This document shows, piece after piece, positions 38,360-47,235 of a stretch of DNA of 64,000 bases. This DNA comes from Aquimarina macrocephali JAMB N27 (GTDB taxonomy: Bacteria; Bacteroidota; Bacteroidia; Flavobacteriales; Flavobacteriaceae): NCBI RefSeq assembly GCF_000520995.1, contig NZ_JACA01000001.1, positions 372,001 to 436,000 on the forward strand, written 5' to 3'. Made by a program: the position numbers and the translations under genes. Numbering within the stretch: position 1 is the stretch's first letter; every line of letters begins with the position of its first letter. A model generated the notes under the pieces. The model did no database searches and had not been told where the DNA came from. It saw only the letters and a list, made by a program, of their open reading frames with translations.

Positions 38360-39380
38360 ATCCAAAAACCATTATTTTTATCTTCATAAATGGTGCATCT
38401 TAACAAAAGGACATGTAAGAAGTACGATTACTGATTTTAGTCGAGAGAGGATTAAACTCATCCCCAATGATCTTTATGATCTTATTATTAAATATAATGG
38501 GAATAAAGTAAGTAAATTATTAACAGACGCTTCAAATGATGAGGATAGGACTGTAATATCTGAATATTTTACCTTTTTATATGATGAAGAATTTATAGTA
38601 TTAACAGAGAATGAAGAGAAAGAGTTTAATGTTGATATTAATACAGAATTTGATTTCCCACAGATCGTTAATAATGCGATTATAGATTATAATAATAAAT
38701 CAACTTATTCAATTAATAATACAATATACCAACTTAATCAATTAGGCTGTCAATCCTTACATTTACGATTTTATACTATATTTAATAGTATACAATTAGA
38801 TACTATTTTAAGTTCGATTAAAAATACTACAATACGTGATGTTTCTTTATTTGTTAAGTATATAGATGATAACTTTGTTAATGAGATCAAAAATTTAATT
38901 ATAGAAAAATTCATGAGAATTTCTCAAGTAATTATTCATCACTACCCCATTAATAAGGAAAAAGAAACTATAGAAAACAAACATTTTGTATACTCTAGTG
39001 CTCCTATAGATTCGTGTAATTATTGTGGTGTAATTAATCCCATATTTTTTGATATTAACAAAATAACATACCTAACAGGTCAAAATCACAATACATGTTT
39101 ATACAAAAAGATTGCTATAGATGTAAAAGGAAATATCAAGAATTGTCCTTCTATGAAAAAAACTTTTGGAAACATTAAAAAAACAACATTATCCGAAGCA
39201 TTAATGAATGAAGAATTCTCTAAATTGTGGAATATCAAAAAAGCAGATATAAACATATGCAAAGATTGTGAATTCAGATTGGTATGTACAGATTGCAGAG
39301 CGTATATAGGTAATGATATATATGCAAAGCCAAAAAAATGCGATTATGACCCTTATACTGCTACTTGGAAAAACTCTTAA
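38346..39380 (+). CDS. gwsS: Grasp-with-spasm SPASM-domain peptide maturase
   Basis: 344 residues from ATG 38346; a start at 38322 would add eight residues and overlap the previous gene further. The C-terminal SPASM domain is rich in Cys: SCNYCGVI, NTCLYKKIAIDVKGNIKNCP, and NICKDCEFRLVCTDCRAY with CxxC...CxxC ligands for auxiliary iron-sulphur clusters. I see no canonical radical-SAM CX3CX2C motif in the N-terminal two thirds, as described for this maturase class. It acts on GwsA with GwsG, but its chemistry is not certain. Confidence 0.87.
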   Translation: MLINESKNHYFYLHKWCILTKGHVRSTITDFSRERIKLIPNDLYDLIIKYNGNKVSKLLTDASNDEDRTVISEYFTFLYDEEFIVLTENEEKEFNVDINTEFDFPQIVNNAIIDYNNKSTYSINNTIYQLNQLGCQSLHLRFYTIFNSIQLDTILSSIKNTTIRDVSLFVKYIDDNFVNEIKNLIIEKFMRISQVIIHHYPINKEKETIENKHFVYSSAPIDSCNYCGVINPIFFDINKITYLTGQNHNTCLYKKIAIDVKGNIKNCPSMKKTFGNIKKTTLSEALMNEEFSKLWNIKKADINICKDCEFRLVCTDCRAYIGNDIYAKPKKCDYDPYTATWKNS

Positions 39381-39405
39381 AAACTCTAATTCAACACATA
39401 AAATT

Positions 39406-40599
39406 ATGATAGTAAATCACAACCTAGTTAAATGCATACTATTAATTAGTTTTTTAGTATTACAAAGCATATCATATGCTCAGGAAATATCTTATACACA
39501 TAAATATAAAAACAGCCCAGCTATAGACAAAATGGCAAAACTAGATGGGCAAATAGGCGCATTTTTTTATGCTACTATTGGGGATTATAAAAAATCTTCG
39601 GTAACCTGGGATAAGGCAGTTGGAAAACCTTTTTTTGGTATAGATAGCTTAGCAACAATAACGTTCAAAAAAGACTATCGAGGTTATGATGCCATTCCAT
39701 TTATCATAAATAAGGCAAAAAATACGAATTATGTGATTCTTAATGAGGAGCATCATAGGCCACAGCATCGCGTATTTGCCAAACAACTTCTAAAAGACCT
39801 ATATGATAATGGGTATAGAAACCTGGCTGTAGAAACTCTAGATAGAAAAGATATAGATACCTTATTAAACAATAGAAAATATCCTTTAGTTGATTCTGGA
39901 AGTTATTCAAGAGAACCACAGTTTGGGGAGTTTATACGAGAAGCATTACAATTAGGATTTTATGTATTCCCTTATGATAATATGTCGCTACCAGGTAAAG
40001 AACGGGAAAAACAAGGAGCTCAAAATATTGTAAACACTCAAAAAAAAGGAAAAACATTTGTGTATTGTGGCTTTCAACACGCTTTAGAAGGCGAGGTGAA
40101 ATATTGGGAAAAAGCTTTGGCAGAAAATATAAAACAGCTTACCGGTAGTGACCCTTTAACCATAGATCAAACCGTATTTAATGAGAGAAATGATACTAAA
40201 CTAGAACATCCATTATACAACTCATATACTGTTTCTGAATCAAAGATTCTTGCAGATAAAAATAAAGTTCCTTATCAACGTAAAGAAAATGGAGGGTATT
40301 ATGATTTGTCAGTGATTCATCCAAGAACTACCTATACGGATAATAGGCCGTCATGGGTGTTTTATGATCGTAAAAAACCAATTGAAATCGAAATTGATAC
40401 TGTAACGATCTCTAAGCCTTATTTGTTATTTGCTTTTCGTAAAGAAGAGGATTATAATACAGCAGTACCTATAGATATTATAGAAATTGATCATACTACC
40501 GCATCGCCGGTTTGTCTTGCTTTAGAAAAAGGAAACTACACCTTAATCTTTGCTAATGGTAATGGGAAAGGATATAAAATGGAGAAAAAAGTGAAGTGA
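39406..40599 (+). CDS. Exported protein, EreA/ChaN-like, in the RiPP operon
   Basis: 397 residues from ATG 39406, which begins a clean signal peptide (CILLISFLVLQSISYAQ); the frame extends upstream into gwsS, which is not credible. The middle resembles the EreA/ChaN/TraB superfamily: VILNEEHHRPQHRVFAKQLL and LAVETLDR, with a conserved Glu and His pair, then VYCGFQHALEG. Possible hydrolase or heme/metal-binding role. It ends in the TGATG overlap with the next small gene. Function inferred weakly. Confidence 0.7.
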   Translation: MIVNHNLVKCILLISFLVLQSISYAQEISYTHKYKNSPAIDKMAKLDGQIGAFFYATIGDYKKSSVTWDKAVGKPFFGIDSLATITFKKDYRGYDAIPFIINKAKNTNYVILNEEHHRPQHRVFAKQLLKDLYDNGYRNLAVETLDRKDIDTLLNNRKYPLVDSGSYSREPQFGEFIREALQLGFYVFPYDNMSLPGKEREKQGAQNIVNTQKKGKTFVYCGFQHALEGEVKYWEKALAENIKQLTGSDPLTIDQTVFNERNDTKLEHPLYNSYTVSESKILADKNKVPYQRKENGGYYDLSVIHPRTTYTDNRPSWVFYDRKKPIEIEIDTVTISKPYLLFAFRKEEDYNTAVPIDIIEIDHTTASPVCLALEKGNYTLIFANGNGKGYKMEKKVK

Positions 40600-40727
40600 T
40601 GTCAAATGAAATTTATGATAAGGTTCCAACTAGAGATTGTTGTGAACTTAAATCTTTAGATCAATTTTCAGGAATTTTCTTAAAACTGATTGGATACAAA
40701 TATCCATTTAAAAAATATATCAAGTGA
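40599..40727 (+). CDS. Coupled 42-residue small protein
   Basis: ATG at 40599 overlaps the stop of the previous gene (TGATG), and its own stop (TGA, 40725-40727) overlaps the GTG start of the next gene (GTGA). This double overlap makes it likely to be translated. Sequence: MSNEIYDKVPTRDCCELKSL, then a hydrophobic/aromatic part and a basic KKYIK tail. A Cys-Cys pair sits at 14-15. No family recognised. It could be a second peptide substrate or a membrane-associated subunit. Confidence 0.55.
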   Translation: MSNEIYDKVPTRDCCELKSLDQFSGIFLKLIGYKYPFKKYIK

Positions 40728-41581
40728 AAATAGTATTAAGGTTATTCATCTTAACCATTGTAATAACAAGTTGCAAGTCAGATTTTGAAAAAAAACATAA
40801 GGATTATAAACTTATTAAAGAAGAAGGTGTATTTGTTGAAGTATTTGACTCTACAAATGTTAAACATACCAGATATACAGATAACAACAATGTTTACAGA
40901 AAAAAATTAGAGTTCATATATTCTTATGAACATATTACAAAAAATAATAGCAAATACTATTTTAAAGAAGACCCATCAATAGACGGCTGGAGGGATTCTT
41001 GGAAGTTTGTTTCTGCTGACTCAATAGATGAAAACACCATTCTAGAAGTTAAGATCAAAATAAAAGAAGGGCTTGAACCTATGATACAATATGAACCAGA
41101 TTATAATCAAACAGTTGCTCAATATAGCTACTTAACAAAGGATGAATTACCCGCTTTTAATTCAATTTCGGGAATTATAGAAAATGAAAAAAACATATGG
41201 ATGCATCCACCAAGGGATAAATATTTTAGGATTCTTGAGTTAAATCCGTTTCCGTATATACAAACTCCTTATGAAGTTGGAAATATATGGAAATGGAATT
41301 TGAAGATAGGAGATTCTTGGGCAGACAAAAGATGGTTAACCTGGGAAGGAGGAATTGAAAATAAGTATGTTTATGAAATAACGGGTAAAAAGAAGATAAA
41401 TACGGCTTTTGGTAAATTAGAGTGTTATACTATTGATGCCACAGCTACAAGTAGGCTGGGCGAAACCAAATTAACTGCACTTTTTAATACTGAATATGGT
41501 TTTATTAAATTACTTTATACAAATATTGATGGAAGTAAGACTACATTACAACTTGATAAAGTAATAAAAAATGAAAATTAA
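40724..41581 (+). CDS. Hypothetical lipoprotein, 285 residues
   Basis: GTG start (40724) overlapping the stop of the small gene. The N-terminus KIVLRLFILTIVITSCKSD has a lipobox with Cys at residue 17, so it is anchored in a membrane from the periplasm. The rest is beta-rich (WKFVSADSIDENTILEVKIK, LGETKLTALFNTEYGFIKL), of unknown family. Last gene of the RiPP-linked operon; a role in export, sensing or self-protection is possible. Confidence 0.72.
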   Translation: MKIVLRLFILTIVITSCKSDFEKKHKDYKLIKEEGVFVEVFDSTNVKHTRYTDNNNVYRKKLEFIYSYEHITKNNSKYYFKEDPSIDGWRDSWKFVSADSIDENTILEVKIKIKEGLEPMIQYEPDYNQTVAQYSYLTKDELPAFNSISGIIENEKNIWMHPPRDKYFRILELNPFPYIQTPYEVGNIWKWNLKIGDSWADKRWLTWEGGIENKYVYEITGKKKINTAFGKLECYTIDATATSRLGETKLTALFNTEYGFIKLLYTNIDGSKTTLQLDKVIKNEN

Positions 41582-41615
41582 AGATAAAATAGACTTTAAT
41601 AATTATAAAAGAGGC

Positions 41616-42377
41616 TTAAAAAATATCGTAGTTTGCTAGCTTAAGTTCATTTCCATCAAAAACACCATAGGTATAATGCGTAATCCAGTCTCCTAAGTTT
41701 ATATATTGGGATTGTTCGTTTAATTGTATTTCCATAGGAAGATGTCTATGTCCAAATACAAAATAATCCCTGTGCTTACTTTCTAATTTTCTTTTGCAAT
41801 ATTGTACCAACCACTCATTATCTTCTCCTAAAAAGGTCACATCTTCATCTCCCGAAATCAATTTATTTTTTACAGAAAGGTATTGTGCCAGTTTTACTCC
41901 AAGATCTGGATGTAGCCATCTAAAAAACCATTTTGCTACAGGATTGGTAAACACTTTTTTCATTCGTTTATATCCTTTGTCTCCAGGTCCTAAACCATCG
42001 CCATGGCCAATAAAAAAAGTAGTATCGTTAAAAGTGAACTCCTGGGGTTTATGATACACAGGAATATTTAATTCTTCTTCAAAATATCCGTTCATCCACA
42101 GGTCATGATTTCCTACAAAATAATACACGGGTATTCCAGAATCTGTAATTTCTGCCAATTTCCCCAATGTTCTGGTAAATCCTTTGGGAACCACAGTTTT
42201 ATATTCGAACCAAAAGTCAAAAAGATCTCCTAACAAGAAGATAGCGGCTGCATCTTTTTTAACTTCATCCAACCATTTTACAAATTTTTGCTCTCTGGGG
42301 AAACTTTTTTCTGATGTCGGAGCCCCCAAGTGATTATCACTCGCAAAGTATATTTTTTTCCCTTCAGGAAGGTTCAT
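41616..42377 (-). CDS. lpxH: UDP-2,3-diacylglucosamine diphosphatase
   Basis: Hydrolyses UDP-diacylglucosamine to lipid X in lipid A synthesis, at the inner-membrane surface. 253 residues of the calcineurin-like metallophosphatase fold: DNHLG (14-18), LGDLFDFW (49-56), GNHDLW (89-94), and FGHRHLP near the C-terminus supply the metal ligands. Same strand as queD, 51 bases downstream of it. Confidence 0.94.
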   Translation of the reverse strand: MNLPEGKKIYFASDNHLGAPTSEKSFPREQKFVKWLDEVKKDAAAIFLLGDLFDFWFEYKTVVPKGFTRTLGKLAEITDSGIPVYYFVGNHDLWMNGYFEEELNIPVYHKPQEFTFNDTTFFIGHGDGLGPGDKGYKRMKKVFTNPVAKWFFRWLHPDLGVKLAQYLSVKNKLISGDEDVTFLGEDNEWLVQYCKRKLESKHRDYFVFGHRHLPMEIQLNEQSQYINLGDWITHYTYGVFDGNELKLANYDIF

Positions 42378-42428
42378 ACGTATAATTTAAAAGGTAAAGG
42401 TAAGAAAAGGACCTAAGATTTAAATGAT

Positions 42429-42881
42429 CTATCCATTATCTGATGCATACCACTCTGCAAATGATGTTTCTGTTTCTTGAAGTTTTAAAGAATACAACTT
42501 AATATCTTTAGGTAATCGAGAGGTAATCTTTTTAGCAAAATCAATTACCATATTCTCACTCGTAGGTTGATAATCTACTAAAATTACATTATGCCCTCTG
42601 TCTTTTAATTCTTTTGCAAGTTCTATATGTGGCGTGTTTTTGTTAAATACTGTTGCATGGTCAAAAACATCTTCAATATCTTCTTTTACAATCTTTTTAA
42701 GGTCTCCAAAATCAATCACCATTCCTAATTTTACATGCGAAGTATCTGTAATCGGTGTTCCAATTACAGTCACACTTAGTTTATAGCTATGACCATGAAC
42801 ATTTCTACATTTACCATCATATCCATATAAAGCATGTCCGGTTTCGAAAGAAAATTGTTTCGTGATACGAATTTTACTCAT
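42429..42881 (-). CDS. queD: 6-carboxy-tetrahydropterin synthase (QueD/PTPS)
   Basis: Makes 6-carboxy-tetrahydropterin for queuosine synthesis. 150 residues; zinc ligands His16 (FETGHALYG) and His29/His31 (CRNVHGHSY), catalytic Cys25, and ETSFAEW near the end. Neighbour of lpxH in many Flavobacteriaceae. Confidence 0.94.
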   Translation of the reverse strand: MSKIRITKQFSFETGHALYGYDGKCRNVHGHSYKLSVTVIGTPITDTSHVKLGMVIDFGDLKKIVKEDIEDVFDHATVFNKNTPHIELAKELKDRGHNVILVDYQPTSENMVIDFAKKITSRLPKDIKLYSLKLQETETSFAEWYASDNG

Positions 42882-42917
42882 TGTTTACTTTGTGATTTTT
42901 GACAAAGTTACGGAAGA

Positions 42918-43016
42918 TTATCGTCTCTTTCTCTTATTTATAAAGTAAACCACAACCAAAACAATTCCTAATACCAGGAACAATCCATTACCTCCTAAAA
43001 AATTTAGTATATCCAT
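42918..43016 (-). CDS. Single-helix small membrane protein
   Basis: 32 residues: MDILNFLGGNGLFLVLGIVL, further hydrophobics, then a basic tail NKRKRR. One membrane helix with a positive cytoplasmic end. It lies just upstream of queD on the same strand. Such tiny proteins occur here in Flavobacteriaceae. Function unknown. Confidence 0.55.
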   Translation of the reverse strand: MDILNFLGGNGLFLVLGIVLVVVYFINKRKRR

Positions 43017-43101
43017 TATTTATTTAGACTTTTAATTTATAACCCAGGTTCTACATAAGAAAACAACGTCATTTTGAGTATTTTCTTATAAAAAACTAAT
43101 A

Positions 43102-43121
43102 AAAGCGGGTAAACCCGCTTT
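43102..43121. terminator. Hairpin downstream of the GG-leader peptide gene
   Basis: AAAGCGGG, loop TAAA, CCCGCTTT (43102-43121). It lies in the 43017-43342 gap, about 220 bases past the stop of the peptide gene; the rest of that gap is AT-rich with nothing else recognised. Confidence 0.6.
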
Positions 43122-43342
43122 ATAATCTAATACCTCTAGATGAAATACAATCTAAAAAAGTAATACCAGTTGTACTTTGAATTTACTGCAAAAGTAAATC
43201 AGCTATTTTTTGTTTATGCAAAGAAGAAAAATTCAGCATAGCCATAGCTACGGTTAATTTTTATTTTGAAGCATAGGCGAAAAAGAGAGTTTTATTGTGG
43301 TAAATTTAAAGTGTAAATGGTATAAATCACAATACACAAGTA

Positions 43343-43522
43343 TTAACACATAGATTTGCATGCAGCTAAACTTGCCGCACAATGAGAATGACCATCCTCT
43401 CTACAATCTACAAAGTCTTGTCTGCATTCGCGCAAACAACTATTTGCTCCTCCATTAATACTTGATTGCTCCGTTTTGTTTAATGACTGAACATCATTAC
43501 GATTTAAAATGTTTTTTAACAT
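43343..43522 (-). CDS. Double-glycine-leader six-cysteine peptide 1
   Basis: A 59-residue peptide from ATG 43522; the longer frame to 43579 is rejected because the sister gene shares only the part from MLKNILNRND. The leader LKNILNRNDVQSLNKTEQSS ends in INGG, the Bacteroidota double-glycine type for peptidase-C39 ABC export. The 34-residue core has six Cys with spacing CX3CX6CX7CX6CX3C, a mirror-symmetric pattern resembling a two-helix disulphide hairpin. No maturation or export gene is adjacent. Confidence 0.75.
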   Translation of the reverse strand: MLKNILNRNDVQSLNKTEQSSINGGANSCLRECRQDFVDCREDGHSHCAASLAACKSMC

Positions 43523-43767
43523 GGTTATAGGTTTTAATTTGTAATGATGTAATGTAGGTAAAATATAAGGGTACAACAAATTTCCCTTTTCAATTGAAGT
43601 TTGTTTTTCTATTGATTTTTTTGCGTTAGGGATAGTAGCGGCTACCCCACAGTCTGACAGAAAGGAAGTACGAGGAGTAATAGCAAATAGCCCGACCCTT
43701 TTGGGTCACGTCTAAAAGACATAAAAGAAGATCATCCTGGAGGCAAACACACAAGTTATTAAATGAG

Positions 43768-43812
43768 TCGTCCTAAAACAAGTTGACACAAATTCGACTT
43801 ATTTTAGGACGA
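43768..43812. repeat. IS-end-like palindrome between the peptide genes
   Basis: TCGTCCTAAAACAAGT (43768-43783) and ACTTATTTTAGGACGA (43797-43812) are inverted with one mismatch around a 13-base loop. The outer motif resembles terminal repeats of IS3-type elements, but no transposase remains. Nearby 43627-43700 contains a flavobacterial intergenic repeat (TTGCGTTAGGGATAGTAGCG). Confidence 0.5.
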
Positions 43813-43868
43813 AACAAATAATGCTAAGTGAACTACAATCTAAAAAAGTAAATCACAATACACAAGTA

Positions 43869-44045
43869 TTAACACGTAGATCTACATGCAATATAATCTG
43901 CCAGACAGTTAGAACCTCCACTACCTAGACAACTAATATAGTCTTGTCTGCAAGCGAGAAAACAACTGCCTCCTCCATTAATACTTGATTGCTCTGTTTT
44001 GTTTAATGACTTAACATCATTACGGTTTAAAATGTTTTTTAACAT
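43869..44045 (-). CDS. Double-glycine-leader six-cysteine peptide 2
   Basis: A 58-residue peptide from ATG 44045. The leader is nearly identical to that of peptide 1 (LKNILNRNDVKSLNKTEQSS then INGG). The core is GSCFLACRQDYISCLGSG and onwards to RSTC, with the same CX3CX6CX7CX6CX3C spacing, although most other residues differ. Together with shared 3' flanks (AATCACAATACACAAGTATT) this indicates a 526-base duplication. Export and maturation machinery must lie elsewhere. Confidence 0.75.
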   Translation of the reverse strand: MLKNILNRNDVKSLNKTEQSSINGGGSCFLACRQDYISCLGSGGSNCLADYIACRSTC

Positions 44046-44123
44046 AATTATAGGTTTTAAATTTGTAATGATGTAATGTAAAGAAAATAACAAAGGCAAA
44101 ATTGAGGATTACCGTAGCCTCTT

Positions 44124-44888
44124 TTATTTTTTAAATTTTTCTAATGCTTTTTTGGTGAATTCAGAAAGCACCAATTCGCCAGAAATGGCCGCTCTTTCTA
44201 TAAGAAGTTCTTGCCAATGCTCTGTTCCTTTCCAGTTTACTTTTTTCATTTGTTGTATTGCTTCTGGATTATAACCAGCAAGTTTTTCGGCAAATAGTTG
44301 TAGGTCTTTATCTAATTCTGATATGGTACCAAAAACGCGGGCATACAATCCTTGTTCTTTTGCCCAATACGCGTTTTTCCACTGTGATGCATCCCATGCA
44401 AGAGCTTCAAAAGCTGCTAATCCTATTTTTCTAGATACTGCCGGTTCTATTACAAAGGGGCCTATACCAATTGTTAATTCACTTAATTTAATCGATGCTG
44501 CTTCTGTAGCCAGACAGTAATCACAAGCAGACGCTAACCCAACTCCTCCTCCTACAGTTTTACCTTGTATTCTTCCTATGATTGGTTTTTTACATTTTCG
44601 CATTGCATTAATCACATTCGCGAATCCAGAAAAGAATTGCTTTCCTTCTTCCAGATTTGTTATTGCCATTAGTTCATCAAAAGAAGCTCCTGCACAAAAT
44701 GCCCGGTCTCCTTCTGATTTAAGAATGATTACAGATACAGAAGTATCCTCTGATAATTCATCAAAAGCTTTAGTTAATCTTACTAATAATTCTGATGGAA
44801 AAGAATTACTGGCATGGTGGCCAAATTCTATCGTTGCAATGCTGTTTTCGATATGGGTATATAAACTTCCGTTAGATCTTGGTATCAT
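44124..44888 (-). CDS. Enoyl-CoA hydratase/isomerase family protein
   Basis: 254 residues from ATG 44888 (MIPRSNGSLYTHIENSIATI). The frame extends another 41 codons, to 45011, but that part is not family-like. Crotonase fold: oxyanion segment DRAFCAGASFDEL, then QGKTVGGGVGLASACDY. One catalytic Glu lies near LSELTIGIG. Substrate unknown; probably phenylacetate or fatty-acid related, since related Bacteroidota genes occur there. Confidence 0.9.
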   Translation of the reverse strand: MIPRSNGSLYTHIENSIATIEFGHHASNSFPSELLVRLTKAFDELSEDTSVSVIILKSEGDRAFCAGASFDELMAITNLEEGKQFFSGFANVINAMRKCKKPIIGRIQGKTVGGGVGLASACDYCLATEAASIKLSELTIGIGPFVIEPAVSRKIGLAAFEALAWDASQWKNAYWAKEQGLYARVFGTISELDKDLQLFAEKLAGYNPEAIQQMKKVNWKGTEHWQELLIERAAISGELVLSEFTKKALEKFKK

Positions 44889-45110
44889 TATTGTTGTAAC
44901 TTTTATAGTAAAAGTAACTAATCCCAACTGAAGATTAACATACCACACATAATTATTTTGGTTGGTATCATTCACCCATCTGGTGATCTCTGTATTAAAA
45001 TTGTTTAACAAACAATCTTAATACAATCAAATGATTTATTTCTTAGTAAAAATTAATTGTAATTATCTAAAATATAACACGTTTATATGTATAGATAGTT
45101 CATAAAATCT

Positions 45111-45218
45111 ATGAAGAAGATGTTAGAAGAGTTTTTTGAAAAAAACAGATTACGAATAGGGATTTTCTTAATCCTTATCTATGCTCCATTATTATTTATC
45201 CTTATTTATCCTTTTTAA
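45111..45218 (+). CDS. 35-residue single-helix membrane protein
   Basis: MKKMLEEFFEKNRLRIGIFL followed by ILIYAPLLFILIYPF. A charged amphipathic start and one hydrophobic helix. It lies in the gap before the convergent MATE gene, overlapping its stop by 4 bases. Plausible small protein; unsupported by any neighbour of known role. Confidence 0.45.
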   Translation: MKKMLEEFFEKNRLRIGIFLILIYAPLLFILIYPF

Positions 45219-46543
45219 GAGATCAAGGGCAAGAACTTATTTCTAAACTTTATGACGAGTGCTACTCCTCTAAAAAGTGCCCAAACCGTAAACGCTATCC
45301 ATATCCCGTATAACTTTAAATCAAAAAAGTTACATAGATAAAGGGTAGGTATAAACCCTAAGAATGTTGCTCCTAGCAGTACATTTCTTAAATAACTCAT
45401 TTCGCCAAGGCCTTTAAAAATCCCATCAAAGACAAAAGCCAAACCATTAATGGGCTGTACAATTAAAACAATAAAAAAGACACTATAAAATGTTTCTAAC
45501 ACTATGGTTTCACTTGTAAATACTTCTCCTATTGCATCATAAAATATAAATCCAAATAGTGCCAAAATCAAACTCACGCCAACACCATAAGTGCTTACAC
45601 GCTTACCTAATTTCCAGAGGGATTTATAATCTTTTGCACCTAATAGTTTTCCACCAAGGATATTACCTGCTCCGCCATAGCCGTCAATAAAAAATGCAGT
45701 AAACATCCAGATATTCATTGCTATCGTATATGCAGCGATATATTCATCCCCATATTCTGTGGCACTAGATGTTGCAAAATATAATGCCGTATTTAATGCA
45801 ATAGATCGTACAAATAAATTAAGACTCATAGTTACCAGTCTACCCAATTCTTTATTTAATGGAAAACGTAATTTGAGGCTTACATTGGTTTTGGTCAACA
45901 ATAATATAAAAACGATGACCGCCATTAAAAATTGTGAAATTAAACTTGCCCATGCTGCTCCGCTAATCCCCATTGGAGCGATAAAACCTTCGATCCCATA
46001 TACCAGGATAAAATCTAAAACAATATTGGCTACTGCACCGATTATAGCAACAATCATTGGCCAAAATGTATTCTGTAGCCCTCTAAAAATCCCAAAAACA
46101 GCAAATGTGAATAAGGTTAAAGGAAATCCCCAAACCCTGATATCATAATAGACTACACAGTATTTTAAAATTAATCCTGAAGCATTGTATAACTTAAAAA
46201 TCTCTTCAACAAAAAAAACAGTAGAGATCAATACAAAAATACTAAGAGCTACATTAAAGAAAATAGCTTGTGCAGGTAATGTTTTAACTTCTTCAATTTT
46301 ACCTGCTCCCAGGTATTGAGAAATGATAGCAGAAATTGCGCTTCGGGTTTGCCCGAGAATCCATATTAATGCAGACAAAAAAGATCCTACAATACCTACT
46401 GCTGCAAGGGATTCTGTACCATATTCTGGAATATTACCCACGATAGCCGTATCGGTTATCGATAGCAATGGTTCTGCAATACCAGCAACAATAGCCGGAA
46501 TAGCCAGGCGATTTATATTTTTAAAACCAATTACTTTACTCAT
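45215..46543 (-). CDS. MATE-family efflux transporter
   Basis: 442 residues, twelve membrane helices in two MATE halves. Starts IGFKNINRLAIPAIVAGIAE; internal SILFLAVGAI-type repeats, PLLSITDTAIVGNI, and the second-half VDGYGGAGNILG-like segment (IDGYGGAGNILGGKLLGA) fit the multidrug/toxin exporter family, DinF/NorM-like. Exports cations or drugs using a Na+ or H+ gradient. Its ATG overlaps the stop of the GNAT gene (46540-46543). Confidence 0.92.
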   Translation of the reverse strand: MSKVIGFKNINRLAIPAIVAGIAEPLLSITDTAIVGNIPEYGTESLAAVGIVGSFLSALIWILGQTRSAISAIISQYLGAGKIEEVKTLPAQAIFFNVALSIFVLISTVFFVEEIFKLYNASGLILKYCVVYYDIRVWGFPLTLFTFAVFGIFRGLQNTFWPMIVAIIGAVANIVLDFILVYGIEGFIAPMGISGAAWASLISQFLMAVIVFILLLTKTNVSLKLRFPLNKELGRLVTMSLNLFVRSIALNTALYFATSSATEYGDEYIAAYTIAMNIWMFTAFFIDGYGGAGNILGGKLLGAKDYKSLWKLGKRVSTYGVGVSLILALFGFIFYDAIGEVFTSETIVLETFYSVFFIVLIVQPINGLAFVFDGIFKGLGEMSYLRNVLLGATFLGFIPTLYLCNFFDLKLYGIWIAFTVWALFRGVALVIKFRNKFLPLIS

Positions 46544-47040
46544 AAAACGAGTTCATAACAATGAAATGGGTGTTCGCTTTGCTTTGGAAAATAGATATCT
46601 TCCAAACGTTGATACCCTCTGATTTCATAAAATTTCTGGTTTCTTTTATTTTGACTAAAGGTATCTAGTCTAACCGATTGATATTGATTTTTTTTAGCAT
46701 ATTCTTCTCCAAAATCCATTAATCTTTGAGCATACCCCTTTCCCCAATATTCTGGATCAACCGCTACGCGATGTATATAGAGATTATTGGTATTATCTGT
46801 TAACCATGTAACAGGAATATACTCTTCATCTATTAGATCAGTAAGTACAATAATTCCTTTGATACGGTCTTCTTCTTCAAGGACATATAGTTCTTGTAAC
46901 TCAACATCTTTTTGAAAACGTTCCTGAGTAGGGTAATGCTCATTCCATTGATAGATGCCATTAGCTATCATTGCTTTGGCACAAGCTCGAGTCAATGTGT
47001 AAATAGCATCCAGATCAGATAATACTGCTTTACGAATCAT
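46540..47040 (-). CDS. GNAT-family N-acetyltransferase
   Basis: 166 residues with the GNAT acetyl-CoA loop YIHRVAVDPEYWGKGYAQRL and a following helix (MDFGEEYAKKN), then VRLDTFSQNKRNQKFYEIRG, the usual motif B. Substrate unknown. It shares a 4-base overlap with the MATE gene, so the two are coupled. Confidence 0.93.
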   Translation of the reverse strand: MIRKAVLSDLDAIYTLTRACAKAMIANGIYQWNEHYPTQERFQKDVELQELYVLEEEDRIKGIIVLTDLIDEEYIPVTWLTDNTNNLYIHRVAVDPEYWGKGYAQRLMDFGEEYAKKNQYQSVRLDTFSQNKRNQKFYEIRGYQRLEDIYFPKQSEHPFHCYELVL

Positions 47041-47235
47041 ATTTTTTTGGAAAGCAGTAAAAATACTAACTTTATATTGCAGTTAATAATCAAAGGTTAT
47101 ATTTAAAAAAACTTTAAGAAAAAAGCTCTTTTAGACTACCAGAAAAGCTTTAAAAATAATATTATATCAAGAAATGAGTTAGTAAAAGGTCTAAAATTGT
47201 AATTTTACACACTGAAACACAAATCATAATAATTA

